The notes under the pieces were generated by a model. That model had not been told where the DNA came from. It worked only from the letters and a program-made list of their open reading frames with translations, and did not search any database. A DNA stretch of 61,600 bases from Acidobacteriota bacterium. GTDB lineage: Bacteria > Acidobacteriota > UBA6911. Below, piece after piece: positions 20,104 to 29,200 of the stretch. The DNA lies in NCBI GenBank assembly GCA_016934295.1, contig JAFGTD010000011.1, forward strand, positions 1 through 61,600, written 5' to 3'. A program made the position numbers and the translations under genes. The number at the start of each line of letters is the position of its first letter. The first letter of the stretch is position 1.

Positions 20104-21871
20104 TTCTGTTTTTCCTCTTTTCGGGCATATTCCGGAAATGGTATTTCGCCCACATTCCCTTGAAAAAATTGCGTGCATTAACGCCGAGCGAACGCGCTTT
20201 GTACCCCCCCTCCTGAACGACCAGTGTCGGGCGCCTCAACGATCCGATCAAGGCGCCGTTTTGCTCGAAATCTTTAGCGCTCAGGCTCCAGGTGCCCGTT
20301 GGGTCCCCTTTGGCGGTGTCCAGTCCCAAAGCTACTACCAGAAATCGGGGATTAAACTTCTGAATTCTCTTCAGGGCTTTCCCGAGGACTTCCCTGTACA
20401 GGGTTCCGTCCACCTTTTCCGGTAAAGGATAATTAACATTGAATCCTGCGCCGGCGCCTTCTCCTGTTTCGTCGGAAAAACCTGTAAAGTAGGGGTAGGC
20501 GAATCGCGGATGCCCGTGAATCGAAACCGTTAAAACATCGCTTCTTTTGTAAAAGATATTCTGTTGCCCGTTCCCGTGATGGAAATCGACGTCCAGAACA
20601 GCCACCTTCCCGTGAGCGCTGAGATAATGGGCCGCAATCGCGGCAGAGTTGAAATAGCAGAAGCCGCCGAACGCCCGTCTCTCGGCATGATGTCCCGGAG
20701 GACGAACCAGCGAATAGGCTATCGGGTACCCTTCCAGAATTTTGTCGGCAGCGGTCATGGTGCAGTCCATGGCCCGCTTTGCGGCCAGAAAGGCGTTGTG
20801 GTTCAGCGGGGTGAATGTATCGATGCAGTAATATCCGGCACGAATGGGCAGTTCGACCGGCGGGCGGGTTGCATTGCGGATCGGGAAAACATAAGGATAG
20901 ATGGATTTGTTCTCCGGCACATTCTCACAGACTCTTTTAAGATAATCGACAAAGGCGCTTTCATGCACCGCCCGGATATTTCTTTCCGAATAAGTGTGCG
21001 GTTCGAAAGGTTCGAATAAGCCGCTCGGAAGAATTTCCCTGAGGATCGATTTTATGCGGACCGGAGACTCGACATACCCCCGGTCGTTGATGTGGTGGAT
21101 ATCATGCTTGTCATTAATAACCAAGGCGATGGACATTACGCCCTTATTGTTAACCTTAATCTCCGGAAGGATTTCCTTTCGGGTGTAACGGCGGTCGCGG
21201 AATCGAACCGGGTCGTCCTTAAAGGAATCCACTACCATTTCAATATAGGATTTCGGACAGACGTTGCCGTATTTTCTTTCCAGAATCGCCCGTACAACCT
21301 CCCTGGCCTTTTCCCGTGACAATGGCTTGCCCAATCCCAGCCCGTCGAACATCAGGTACGGAGGACAATCGCCGCCTTCGCGAACAGGTGTTTCATAGGC
21401 GGTATTGCTTACGGGCCGGATCCCGTAGCGTTCGTAAAAACGCAGGCGCGAGGCATTCTGTTTGAGATCCTCCTTGTCGCGACACAATGTCGGATCGTCC
21501 GGCAGGCATTCAAAAAAGATCCCGATAGTGCCCAGGGCAAGCGCCTCTTCCCGCACCTTGTCGTACAGCGCACTGCCGATACCCCTTCCGGTTACAAGTC
21601 GCGCGGAGGAAATAAAATCCAGGTAACAGAAATTGAGGTCCGTGGCGTGCATCAACAGAGCGAATCCCTTAATTCGCCTGCTGGAATCATCGGCCACGAA
21701 CAGGATAGTCCGGAAGCGATGTTTCAGGGGATTGACAAGCTGATCGTTGATTTTTGCAATATCGTTTTCGTCCAATCCCGGAAACTGTTCGTGAAGAATT
21801 TTCTTTACCTGCTCGATAGTTTCGATGCTGGATGGAATCGAACTGTCGTAGATACGGCGTATTCGGAACAT
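20084..21871 (-). CDS. GNAT acetyltransferase / acetylpolyamine amidohydrolase-like (class II HDAC fold) fusion
   Basis: 595 residues. Residues about 1-170 are a GNAT domain (ISSARLVTGRGIGSALYDKV is the acetyl-CoA loop). Residues about 220-575 are a zinc-dependent deacetylase of the HDAC superfamily, closest in motifs to acetylpolyamine amidohydrolases: YYCIDTFTPLNHNAFLAAKR, RPPGHHAERRAFGGFCYFNS (the paired His), VLDVDFHHGNGQQNIFY (Asp and His zinc ligands), ALGLDTAKGDPTGTW (third zinc Asp) and VQEGGY. One chain thus carries an acetyl-adding and an acetyl-removing domain. In this operon the likely substrate is an acetylated beta-lysine or beta-lysyl compound, allowing synthesis and turnover. 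The ATG lies 8 bases after the preceding stop. Domain identity strong, substrate inferred. Confidence 0.9.
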   Translation of the reverse strand: MFRIRRIYDSSIPSSIETIEQVKKILHEQFPGLDENDIAKINDQLVNPLKHRFRTILFVADDSSRRIKGFALLMHATDLNFCYLDFISSARLVTGRGIGSALYDKVREEALALGTIGIFFECLPDDPTLCRDKEDLKQNASRLRFYERYGIRPVSNTAYETPVREGGDCPPYLMFDGLGLGKPLSREKAREVVRAILERKYGNVCPKSYIEMVVDSFKDDPVRFRDRRYTRKEILPEIKVNNKGVMSIALVINDKHDIHHINDRGYVESPVRIKSILREILPSGLFEPFEPHTYSERNIRAVHESAFVDYLKRVCENVPENKSIYPYVFPIRNATRPPVELPIRAGYYCIDTFTPLNHNAFLAAKRAMDCTMTAADKILEGYPIAYSLVRPPGHHAERRAFGGFCYFNSAAIAAHYLSAHGKVAVLDVDFHHGNGQQNIFYKRSDVLTVSIHGHPRFAYPYFTGFSDETGEGAGAGFNVNYPLPEKVDGTLYREVLGKALKRIQKFNPRFLVVALGLDTAKGDPTGTWSLSAKDFEQNGALIGSLRRPTLVVQEGGYKARSLGVNARNFFKGMWAKYHFRNMPEKRKNRIESGKN

Positions 21872-21879
21872 TGGTATTC

Positions 21880-22878
21880 CTAGCGGATGTGTCCTGATGA
21901 ATAAGAAACGAGAGTGCTTTCGAGAATACGTTCAATCATGCGGCTGTACCTTAAGCCCGCGCGATGAACCGCAGCCGTAAAACCTGCGTCGGGCGAAATG
22001 CATGGATTGGCGTTGATTTCAATCACCCATGGTTGCAGATGCGAATCGATACGAAAATCGATCCGTGCATACCCCCGCAAACGAAAAATATCCCAGCAAT
22101 GCCTGGAAATATCTCCCAGCTGCTCGAGGAGAAAAGCCTCATTTTCGGGGAAATCGAAATTTCTTGGAGTATAACTATATTCGAACGACCCTTTTTCCCA
22201 CTTGGCGTCGTAGCCTACAATTTTCGGCTTGCCGTCAGGAAATTCTTTGAAGAGGATTTCAGCGGGCGGAAGGACCTGCACTCCCTGTCTGTCCTCCAGA
22301 AGCGACACATTTATTTCCCGACCGTCAATAAAGGATTCAATAAAACAGCTCCCGTACCGGTTTGATTTATCCTGAAATGCCTGCGCAAGATTTTCCCTGG
22401 CGTAGACAATAGATGCGTCGTCCAGGCCCACGGACGCGTCCTCCCAGGCGGGTTTGATGATATAGGGGGGAGCGAAATCCATGTCCGAACCGGCCGGCCC
22501 GCTCCCGGCCATCCAGGCCGGCGTGGCTATCCCCGCATATCTCAGGCGTTCCTTGGCCAGTATTTTCCCGGTAGTTACATAGAGGCTTTCAGATCCCGAT
22601 CCCGTAAACGGAATGGATAAATACTCCAGCAATGCCGGGGCAAAGTGTAGGAACCGGCCGGTACCGGCCAAAGACTCCACCAGGTTGAAAACCAGATCGG
22701 GCTTTATCCGGCCGAGATCGGCCTCTGCTTTATGCAGATCCAGAGAAACAGGCAACAGGGATGTTTTATGCCCCAGTTCAATCAGGGAGTTGCGGACCGC
22801 CTCCACCTGGGCCAGAACATCCTGCTCGTCTTTTCCCGAATCGGCGGAAACGTCGGCATATAAAATTGCAATATTCAT
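21880..22878 (-). CDS. ATP-grasp ligase, D-Ala-D-Ala-ligase-like (second copy)
   Basis: A 332-residue cytosolic ATP-grasp enzyme. Visible motifs are PYIIKPAWEDASVGLDDASI (ATP-binding lysine and flexible loop), CFIESFIDGREINVSLLE, and the magnesium-binding end RIDFRIDSHLQPWVIEINAN. The fold joins a carboxylate to an amine through an acyl-phosphate. Ddl makes D-Ala-D-Ala, but the N-terminal and substrate regions are not those of a classical Ddl and the gene is translationally coupled (ATGA overlap, ATG 22878) to another ATP-grasp behind lysine 2,3-aminomutase. A role in joining a beta-lysine to another amino acid is therefore more likely. No ddl is present in the dcw cluster at 35-50 kb, so a wall function cannot be excluded. 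Confidence 0.88.
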   Translation of the reverse strand: MNIAILYADVSADSGKDEQDVLAQVEAVRNSLIELGHKTSLLPVSLDLHKAEADLGRIKPDLVFNLVESLAGTGRFLHFAPALLEYLSIPFTGSGSESLYVTTGKILAKERLRYAGIATPAWMAGSGPAGSDMDFAPPYIIKPAWEDASVGLDDASIVYARENLAQAFQDKSNRYGSCFIESFIDGREINVSLLEDRQGVQVLPPAEILFKEFPDGKPKIVGYDAKWEKGSFEYSYTPRNFDFPENEAFLLEQLGDISRHCWDIFRLRGYARIDFRIDSHLQPWVIEINANPCISPDAGFTAAVHRAGLRYSRMIERILESTLVSYSSGHIR

Positions 22879-23900
22879 CACTGTACCGAAGCCTGAAGCC
22901 CCGGTTTTGGCACGGCAGGGGACCCGTCACCGAGTCGTGACAGCGCGCTTTCCATAATCATTTCGAAGAGGCGGACATAGGAAATCCCCGCCAGACCGCA
23001 GATAATGGGAAGGTCGGAATGTTGCGGATGAATCCCGGCCAGCGGATTCACTTCAATCACATTCGGGATGCCTCGGGCGTCGGTCCTCAGGTCTACGCGT
23101 CCGGCATCGCGGCAATTCAATCCGACCCAGGCCCGCAGCGCCGTTTCTGCGGCGTCCCCGGCCAGAGCGTCGTCAACCAGGATATAGTCGATACAAAGCT
23201 CGCATTCTTCCTTGTTGGCATAGGAATATACGTCTGCTTCGGCGTTTCCTTTCAGGACAATTTCCATGACGCCCAGGGCTTCGGCGCGACTTCCTGTTCC
23301 GACAATTGCAACTGTAAACTCGCGCCCGGGCAGAAAAGTTTCCACCAGGACCGGCTGTTTGTATCCGGTCAGCAGATTACGGCACACCCGGTACAATTCC
23401 GCTTTGCCCGTAATCCTGGATGCAGAAGTGATCCCTTTCCCCGTCCCTTCGGCTACGGGTTTGGCGAATAACGGATAGGGAAGCCCGACTTTGCCTATAT
23501 CTTCTTCCGTGTGGATTTCGGCAAAATCCGGTGTTGGAATACCGAGATCCCGCAACACTCTCTTGGTCATCCCCTTGTGCAGCGTAAGAGACAGCACAAG
23601 GGGATCGGAGAACGTGTAGGGAATATCGTAGGCATCCAGGAGAGCGGGGACCTGCGCCTCTCTGCCTATGCCGCGAATCCCCTCGGCAATATTGAACACC
23701 AGGTCCCATCGGTCTCCATTGCAGAGCCTTTCCGTCAGATTCCGGATATTGCCGATTCTTTCGGTGGCATACCCCAAGCTACGAAGGGTCTGTTCAATGG
23801 CTTCAATTGTGTCGATCCGGTCAAACTCCGCCGTTTCCTCCTCGCTGTACCCCATATCAAGGTAACTTTGGCGGAGGTCGTATGTTAATCCGATCTTCAT
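22878..23900 (-). CDS. ATP-grasp ligase, D-Ala-D-Ala-ligase-like (first copy)
   Basis: 340 residues, start ATG 23900, overlapping the kamA stop (ATGA) and itself overlapping the next ligase by ATGA, so three genes are translationally coupled. ATP-grasp motifs: LPYPLFAKPVAEGTGKGITS (ATP-binding Lys and flexible loop), PVLVETFLPGREFTVAIVG, and the metal-binding end GRVDLRTDARGIPNVIEVNP followed by LAGIHPQHSDLP. It differs from the second copy along most of its length, so the two are probably not a simple recent duplication and may act in sequence or as a heteromer. Expected chemistry is ATP-dependent amide bond formation; the substrate is unknown, and beta-lysine from the upstream aminomutase is the contextual guess. 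Confidence 0.9.
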   Translation of the reverse strand: MKIGLTYDLRQSYLDMGYSEEETAEFDRIDTIEAIEQTLRSLGYATERIGNIRNLTERLCNGDRWDLVFNIAEGIRGIGREAQVPALLDAYDIPYTFSDPLVLSLTLHKGMTKRVLRDLGIPTPDFAEIHTEEDIGKVGLPYPLFAKPVAEGTGKGITSASRITGKAELYRVCRNLLTGYKQPVLVETFLPGREFTVAIVGTGSRAEALGVMEIVLKGNAEADVYSYANKEECELCIDYILVDDALAGDAAETALRAWVGLNCRDAGRVDLRTDARGIPNVIEVNPLAGIHPQHSDLPIICGLAGISYVRLFEMIMESALSRLGDGSPAVPKPGLQASVQ

Positions 23901-25318
23901 CGCAGTTCTTCCCTTTGCAGGTCGCCGGATTGAATTATTCCCCGTCCCGGAGAAGCCGGATCGGGATAGCGATACAGATCGCCCCTGTAATTTTTCAATA
24001 CAAGAGTTGCGCCGTCGTGGTTTTCTACATAATTCGGCAGCAGGGGAATCTTGCCGCCTCCTCCGGGGGCGTCGATCACGTAATGGGGAACGGCGTAGCC
24101 GGTCGTGTGCCCTCGAAGGCCGGCTATAATTTCCAAGCCCTTGTCCACCGTAGTGCGAAAATGAGAGGAGCCCTGAACCGGATCGCATTGATAGAGGTAA
24201 TAGGGCCGAACCCGGCATTTGAGCAGACCCTGATTGAGCCGGGTCATGATTTCGACGGAATCGTTGACGCCTCTGAGCAGGACCGTCTGACTGCCGAGGG
24301 GAATGCCGGCATCGGCCAACCGGTTGCAGGCCAGCGCCGTTTCCGGCGTCAATTCGTCCGGATGCGTGAAATGCAGGCTCATCCATAAAGGATGATATCT
24401 GCGCAGCATCCTTACCAGGGCAGGGGTGATGCGCTGCGGTAAAACGGCAGGCACTTTGCTGCCGATCCGGATTATCTCAACATGATCGATGGAACGCAGC
24501 CGGCGCAGGAGCCATTCGATACGGCTGTCCGGAAGCGTAAGCGGATCGCCTCCGGACAGGATTACGTCGCGAATCTCCCGGTGTTGTTCGATATATGCGA
24601 CGGCATTTTCCCATTGCTGCATGTTGTATCCGTATTCTCCTCCATGATTTCCCACCAGGCGCGAACGGGTGCAGTAGCGGCAATACACGGAGCAGAAGCC
24701 GGTTGTCAGAAATAAAACACGGTCGGGATAGCGATGTACCAGCCCGGGTACCGGAGAGTCTCCATCCTCGTTGAGGGGATCCGCCTCTTCTCCCTGTAAT
24801 ATTCGGTTTTCTTCCCCGGACTTGACGACCGTACGGCGGAGGGGCTGCAGGGGATCATTGCGATCCAAAAGACTCGCGTAATAGGGAGTAATGGCAACAG
24901 GCAGCAATCCCCGATACTCGTCAACCGCCCGGCGTTCATCCTCTGAAAGCCGGATGATCTTTTCAAGACCGGCCAGATCCTTGATTCGGTTGGCCAGTTG
25001 CCAGCGCCAGTCATTCCATTCGCGGTCCGATATGTCCGGAAAGTACTCCTTCCGAAAATACAGGCTGCGTTCACCCGCAGCAAATGCGGCGGGATTGGAT
25101 TTGCAGGCGCGTTTTAAAGTGTCGGTCTGTACGGTAAAGGAAAATTTCCCCGTATAAACCGAACGACGATCGGCCTTGTTCAACTTTTGCTGGTGTCGTT
25201 TTAGGAGGGAATCCTTGGAGGAGGGAGCCACGCTGTAAAGAACCTCGGGCGAATGGGTGTATGTCCATCCGGATCCCGGAGGTTCGTCATTTTCAGTAGA
25301 TGAGATGTCGTCGTCCAT
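23897..25318 (-). CDS. kamA: lysine 2,3-aminomutase (radical SAM, PLP)
   Basis: 473 residues. The radical-SAM cluster motif CxxxCxxC is seen as FCSVYCRYCTRSRL, and the PLP lysine lies in DAPGGGGKIPLLPNY. The enzyme moves the alpha amine of L-lysine to the beta carbon. Two aspartates known to bind the substrate epsilon-amine in clostridial lysine aminomutase appear conserved (YQCDPVQGSSHF and VIDAPGGGGK), which argues for lysine rather than glutamate as substrate. It is longer than EpmB-type enzymes and has no efp or epmA nearby. It heads a five-gene operon with two ATP-grasp ligases, a GNAT-deacetylase and a GNAT. In methanogens and some bacteria beta-lysine is acetylated to the osmolyte N-epsilon-acetyl-beta-lysine. 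Start ATG 25318. Confidence 0.95.
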   Translation of the reverse strand: MDDDISSTENDEPPGSGWTYTHSPEVLYSVAPSSKDSLLKRHQQKLNKADRRSVYTGKFSFTVQTDTLKRACKSNPAAFAAGERSLYFRKEYFPDISDREWNDWRWQLANRIKDLAGLEKIIRLSEDERRAVDEYRGLLPVAITPYYASLLDRNDPLQPLRRTVVKSGEENRILQGEEADPLNEDGDSPVPGLVHRYPDRVLFLTTGFCSVYCRYCTRSRLVGNHGGEYGYNMQQWENAVAYIEQHREIRDVILSGGDPLTLPDSRIEWLLRRLRSIDHVEIIRIGSKVPAVLPQRITPALVRMLRRYHPLWMSLHFTHPDELTPETALACNRLADAGIPLGSQTVLLRGVNDSVEIMTRLNQGLLKCRVRPYYLYQCDPVQGSSHFRTTVDKGLEIIAGLRGHTTGYAVPHYVIDAPGGGGKIPLLPNYVENHDGATLVLKNYRGDLYRYPDPASPGRGIIQSGDLQREELR

Positions 25319-25434
25319 CTAATTTTTTTACCTTTCCAAAAAGGAAAAAGTTGCTGCTTCGGTTAAAATTCACTTTGTATCCAATGTTGAACACATCCGG
25401 TGTCAACATCAAATACATATCGGAAAAATCGAAG

Positions 25435-25464
25435 AAAGTATGCGGCATTTTTTTGCATTGTCAA
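25435..25464 (-). promoter_or_regulatory. sigma70-like promoter of the kamA operon
   Basis: On the minus strand TTGACA (25464-25459), an 18-base spacer, then TACTTT (25440-25435), about 115 bases before the kamA start. A second TTGACA lies at 25406-25401 without a good -10. The 266-base spacer 25319-25584 holds no gene. The long leader could carry regulation, but I see no clear riboswitch. Confidence 0.55.
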
Positions 25465-25584
25465 CAAAAATCGTATGGATTTATTCCATTTTTTGCTGCA
25501 GATCCCGGGAGTTATAAATAATTGTAAAACAAGAACATAAGTAAAGTCGGCTTTCTGCCGTCTCTAAAGCCCGTACAGGAGCTT

Positions 25585-26292
25585 TTATTCCTGATCCCTG
25601 TAAATGTCTCTAAGGATGCTTTCGACACGGGCAGCGTGTCTGGAATTCAGGCTCCGGATAAGCACTTCAAAATTACAGGCCTTGTCGGTTTGCTCTTTAA
25701 GCTGGACAACCGGCGCAGTTCCGGACGATGCCCATGGAATGGAAAGCACTTCGCGCGTAAGTATGGTCTGAAGCTTCTCGGGCGTATCGTTTTTGGGGAT
25801 GCACAGGTGAATGCGATAATAATCCGATGCCGTTTCTTCCGAACGTTCCGGAACCACTTCTCCGCTCAGCCGGGAATAGGGTATGCGGGCAATATCCCCG
25901 TTATCGGTTCTAATGGTTACATGTGTCATCCTCCGTTCAATGATCTTTCCGGAAAGATCGTTGAGTCGAATCCTGTGATTGACATGAAACTGTTTGCGAA
26001 TGGAAACGACAATGCCTGCAATAATATCGCGCAGGACAAACCAGATAAAAAGCATTGCCAGAAGCGCGAGAAGGGAAAAAAGGATGATTGGATAGAGGGA
26101 GGTTGATGCAAACCGGCGCTGCAGGAGCCAGAGTGCATACAAAAGCCAGACCGCAAATGCAAAGCCCGGCAGGTAAGGTTTTATTCGCTCTACCCTCGAG
26201 GATCGGTGTGCCGCGGCGCGGATCAACTTATTGCCGGTCGACATCACTATCCACACCAGAATGCCCAGAAATAGCTCCAGGAAAATCTTCAT
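25585..26292 (-). CDS. MscS-family mechanosensitive channel-like protein
   Basis: 235 residues. Hydrophobic segments lie at about 3-18, 42-62 and 67-95, then the MscS beta domain (HVNHRIRLNDLSGKIIE; RTDNGDIARIPYSRLSGE) and a short vestibule-like end. It is smaller than E. coli MscS and the pore helix (WFVLRDIIAGIVVSI) is less Gly/Ala-rich, so gating may differ. Its ATG overlaps the stop of the giant cotransporter-ATPase gene (26289-26292), so the two proteins are almost certainly co-translated and may work together. This repeats the cotransporter plus MscS pairing at 16453-19579. Confidence 0.85.
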   Translation of the reverse strand: MKIFLELFLGILVWIVMSTGNKLIRAAAHRSSRVERIKPYLPGFAFAVWLLYALWLLQRRFASTSLYPIILFSLLALLAMLFIWFVLRDIIAGIVVSIRKQFHVNHRIRLNDLSGKIIERRMTHVTIRTDNGDIARIPYSRLSGEVVPERSEETASDYYRIHLCIPKNDTPEKLQTILTREVLSIPWASSGTAPVVQLKEQTDKACNFEVLIRSLNSRHAARVESILRDIYRDQE

Positions 26293-29200
26293 AGAATCTG
26301 TTTCTCGCTTAATACTTTGATAATAAAAGGTTCCAGAAACATATTGATGACGAGTACGCCCCTGCCTCGTTCCTTAATCAGTCCACACCGCTGCAGTGTC
26401 CGGATCATCGATTCGAGAACCGGTTCCTCGAGTCCGGTTATGCGACCCAGCTGTTCGATCGTCAGCCGCTTATGCAGCGCAAAAGCAGACAGGAGAACCA
26501 GCCTGTCATCATCCAGTTGTCGAAGGGTCGTAAGGTTGGGCGTTTCGGGAGTGCTTATTTCCACAGTATTGCCGGACAAACGCTGGATGTTATGGAGCCA
26601 GGCGTTGAGCGCCATTCCGGGGTTGCCCTCGGAGTGAGTAAAGTGGGAGTCGAACAGCGATGCTGTTCTTAATTCCGAAAGACTTTTTTCGTCTCTTCCA
26701 TTCCAGCGGAATTGCAGCCCGCTGGATCTATGTCGACGGAGAATCATATCCTTCAGTTCTTCGGTGCTGAAAGGGGAAAGGCGGACGGTGCTGATAAATT
26801 TCTGGTGTATAGGCTCCAGAGAATTGATCAAAGCAAAGGAGTGCGGATTGGTGTTGACGATAAAGAGGATCCGGTCGCTGAAATCGTCCATCATCTCTCC
26901 GATGGTTCGGATAACCTGTGTTCCGTCTCTATGCTGTTCGAACCATAATTCCAGATCGTGAATTACCAGAACGGTTTCGTGCGGCAATGCGGAAGCGATT
27001 TCCCGTAATGTCCCGTGATACCCCGCCGCCTGCTCCACGATTCTTGCAAGATCCTCGACGTGCATGGAGCCTTCATTCGGGGCAAATATATGGATCACGT
27101 TGTTTTTCGGAAACAGCTTGCCGGTTATATATTTGCAGAACGTTGTTTTCCCGGCATTCCGGTCGCCCAGAACGAGAATGCCTCCCTTGTAGCCGTTTTT
27201 GTAATGGTCTACAGCCTGTTTCATCCTTGTCTCATCTTCATCTCTTTCAATGAAAAATTCCGTCCCGATACTCGATCGGCTGCTGAACAGATTGGTATAA
27301 AAACGCGGGAGCGCCTGCATTACTTTGCTTTCCGGGGTAATGGACCGGACGAGATCGAGAACCGATGCATTTCCCGAATTTGCCTTCCCCCTGTTTTTCA
27401 GCTTCCGGGCAAACAGCAGGCCTTCGCTTTTCGAATACAAAATACGGATAACGTATCGTTCCAGGGAGCGGATTCCCGTGTTCCACAAATTTCCGAAAGT
27501 AGTGAGCACTTTCTGGCCGGCGTATTCACGCAGTATCTCGGCCATCTCGCCCGAGCTTTTTTCTATCTTCTCCGGAGCGAGCGGTTCGAATGCATCCGAA
27601 AGCAGCTGTCTCATTTCCTCTCTCAGGGAACTCTTGAAATTATCCACTGCTTCCTCTTCCATACGGAGGCTTTGTATGTTGTCGCGCAGGATCCCTTCCA
27701 CGGTCTTCCGTCCATCCGGAGCGCCTACATCCATATTCTGGAAACTGAACCGTGTAAGGTTGACAAGGTCCTTGATCCTGAATCCCAGGTTCCCGAGCAA
27801 TTCATTGCCGGAAATGAGGAATTCCTGTAAAGGGCTGATCATACGGGATTCCAGGATACGGTCGACCAGACGTATCGCGGGTATCTCGGTTTCCTCCTTA
27901 TCGTCTCCGACCAGCTGTGTTTCAGGAAGGGATCGCGCCAATTCAAGTACATAATCGCGCAATTCCTCTATGCCCTCTTCTATGTCAACCGTCGTGTCTA
28001 TCTCGCATCGAAGATTGTCTGTAGCGGCTGTTTCGCCTTTCAACATAGAGTCAAGGTTTGTGAGAAGGTTTCTGACCGCGTGTGTTATCTTTAAATCCAC
28101 CTGCTGGAGGATCCGGCGCAGAAGATCCTCAGCCTTGTCTTCAGTCCTGCATCGTATTGCCGCAATCTGAATATCGAGGCGGATTTTATTTGTAACGCGC
28201 TCCATGAACACGCACCAGCGATCGGTAAATTTACGGTTTTCGATTGCGAGAGTGGAATAAAATTTCTTACTTCTTGGTCTCGGTGGCCGGAATCGACGAT
28301 AGGGCGTTTTTTGGAGGCTGCCGGCCATGGCGATAATGTCTTCTCTGAATTCAATTTGCAGCCTGTCTCGGAAGGATTCGGCGGATTGGTTCAACTCTTT
28401 GGCGCAATCGTCTATGCGGGATGCCAGATCCTCTTGAAGGCGGAGGATGTCTCCTTCGGCAGAAGGGAATTTATTTTCGAGGCTTACGATGGAATCCAGC
28501 AGGGAAAAGAAGAGCGACTTTAGATAGTTGAGATGGGCGATTTGGTATTCCTGAAGTTCCTTCAGATAATCAACAAGGAAGAGTTGCCGTGTATCGTACA
28601 GGTAGTAGCGGGCTATCTTCCTGTAGGAAATTGTTTGGGAGACCGGATGTCCCGAAATTGTAAACGCCGTACGTTTCCATAATTTAATCAATCGCCCATA
28701 AACCGAATCCGTTTTGTCCGGAACGAATTTATTCTCAGCGTACTGCACCCGAAGGCGCCGGGGGAGTTTCAGGTAGTATTTATCGAACCAGTCGACATAC
28801 CATCCGATTCCCGATGCCAGGGATTCATTATGCTTGGATGCAAGCTTTTCCTGTATCTGTTCGAACAGACGGCTGCAACTGAATGCGTAGTCGTTCTTTA
28901 TTTTCAGCAGCGTTTTCTCGTACCGGTAGGCGTCTTTATATTCCAGGGCCTTACCCAGCGAAGTGCAAACCGACTCTATAGTTCTGCGGAAATTTTCAAT
29001 ATTCTCTATGTTGTCGGTAAAACATGGATGGATCGCCTTTTCATAGAAACGGTTCAGCACCCTGCTTCCGGAGATTTGGATTTTTTGGATATCTCCAGCC
29101 AGAACCGGATCCTGCAAGGCGGGAATTTCAGACAGTGCAACGGGCATTTCCGGCGTTGCTTCCGAATCCTTCGGCTTATGAGGGGCCCGGACCACACCGG

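Noticed and set aside
21880..23900. Cell-wall D-Ala-D-Ala ligases as the main call for the two ATP-grasp genes
   Set aside because: Both are coupled to kamA and acetyl-handling genes; kept only as an alternative because ddl is missing from the dcw cluster.
23897..25318. EpmB (EF-P lysine modification) instead of lysine 2,3-aminomutase
   Set aside because: Length, the two epsilon-amine-binding aspartates and the neighbours (no efp or epmA) point to free lysine as substrate.
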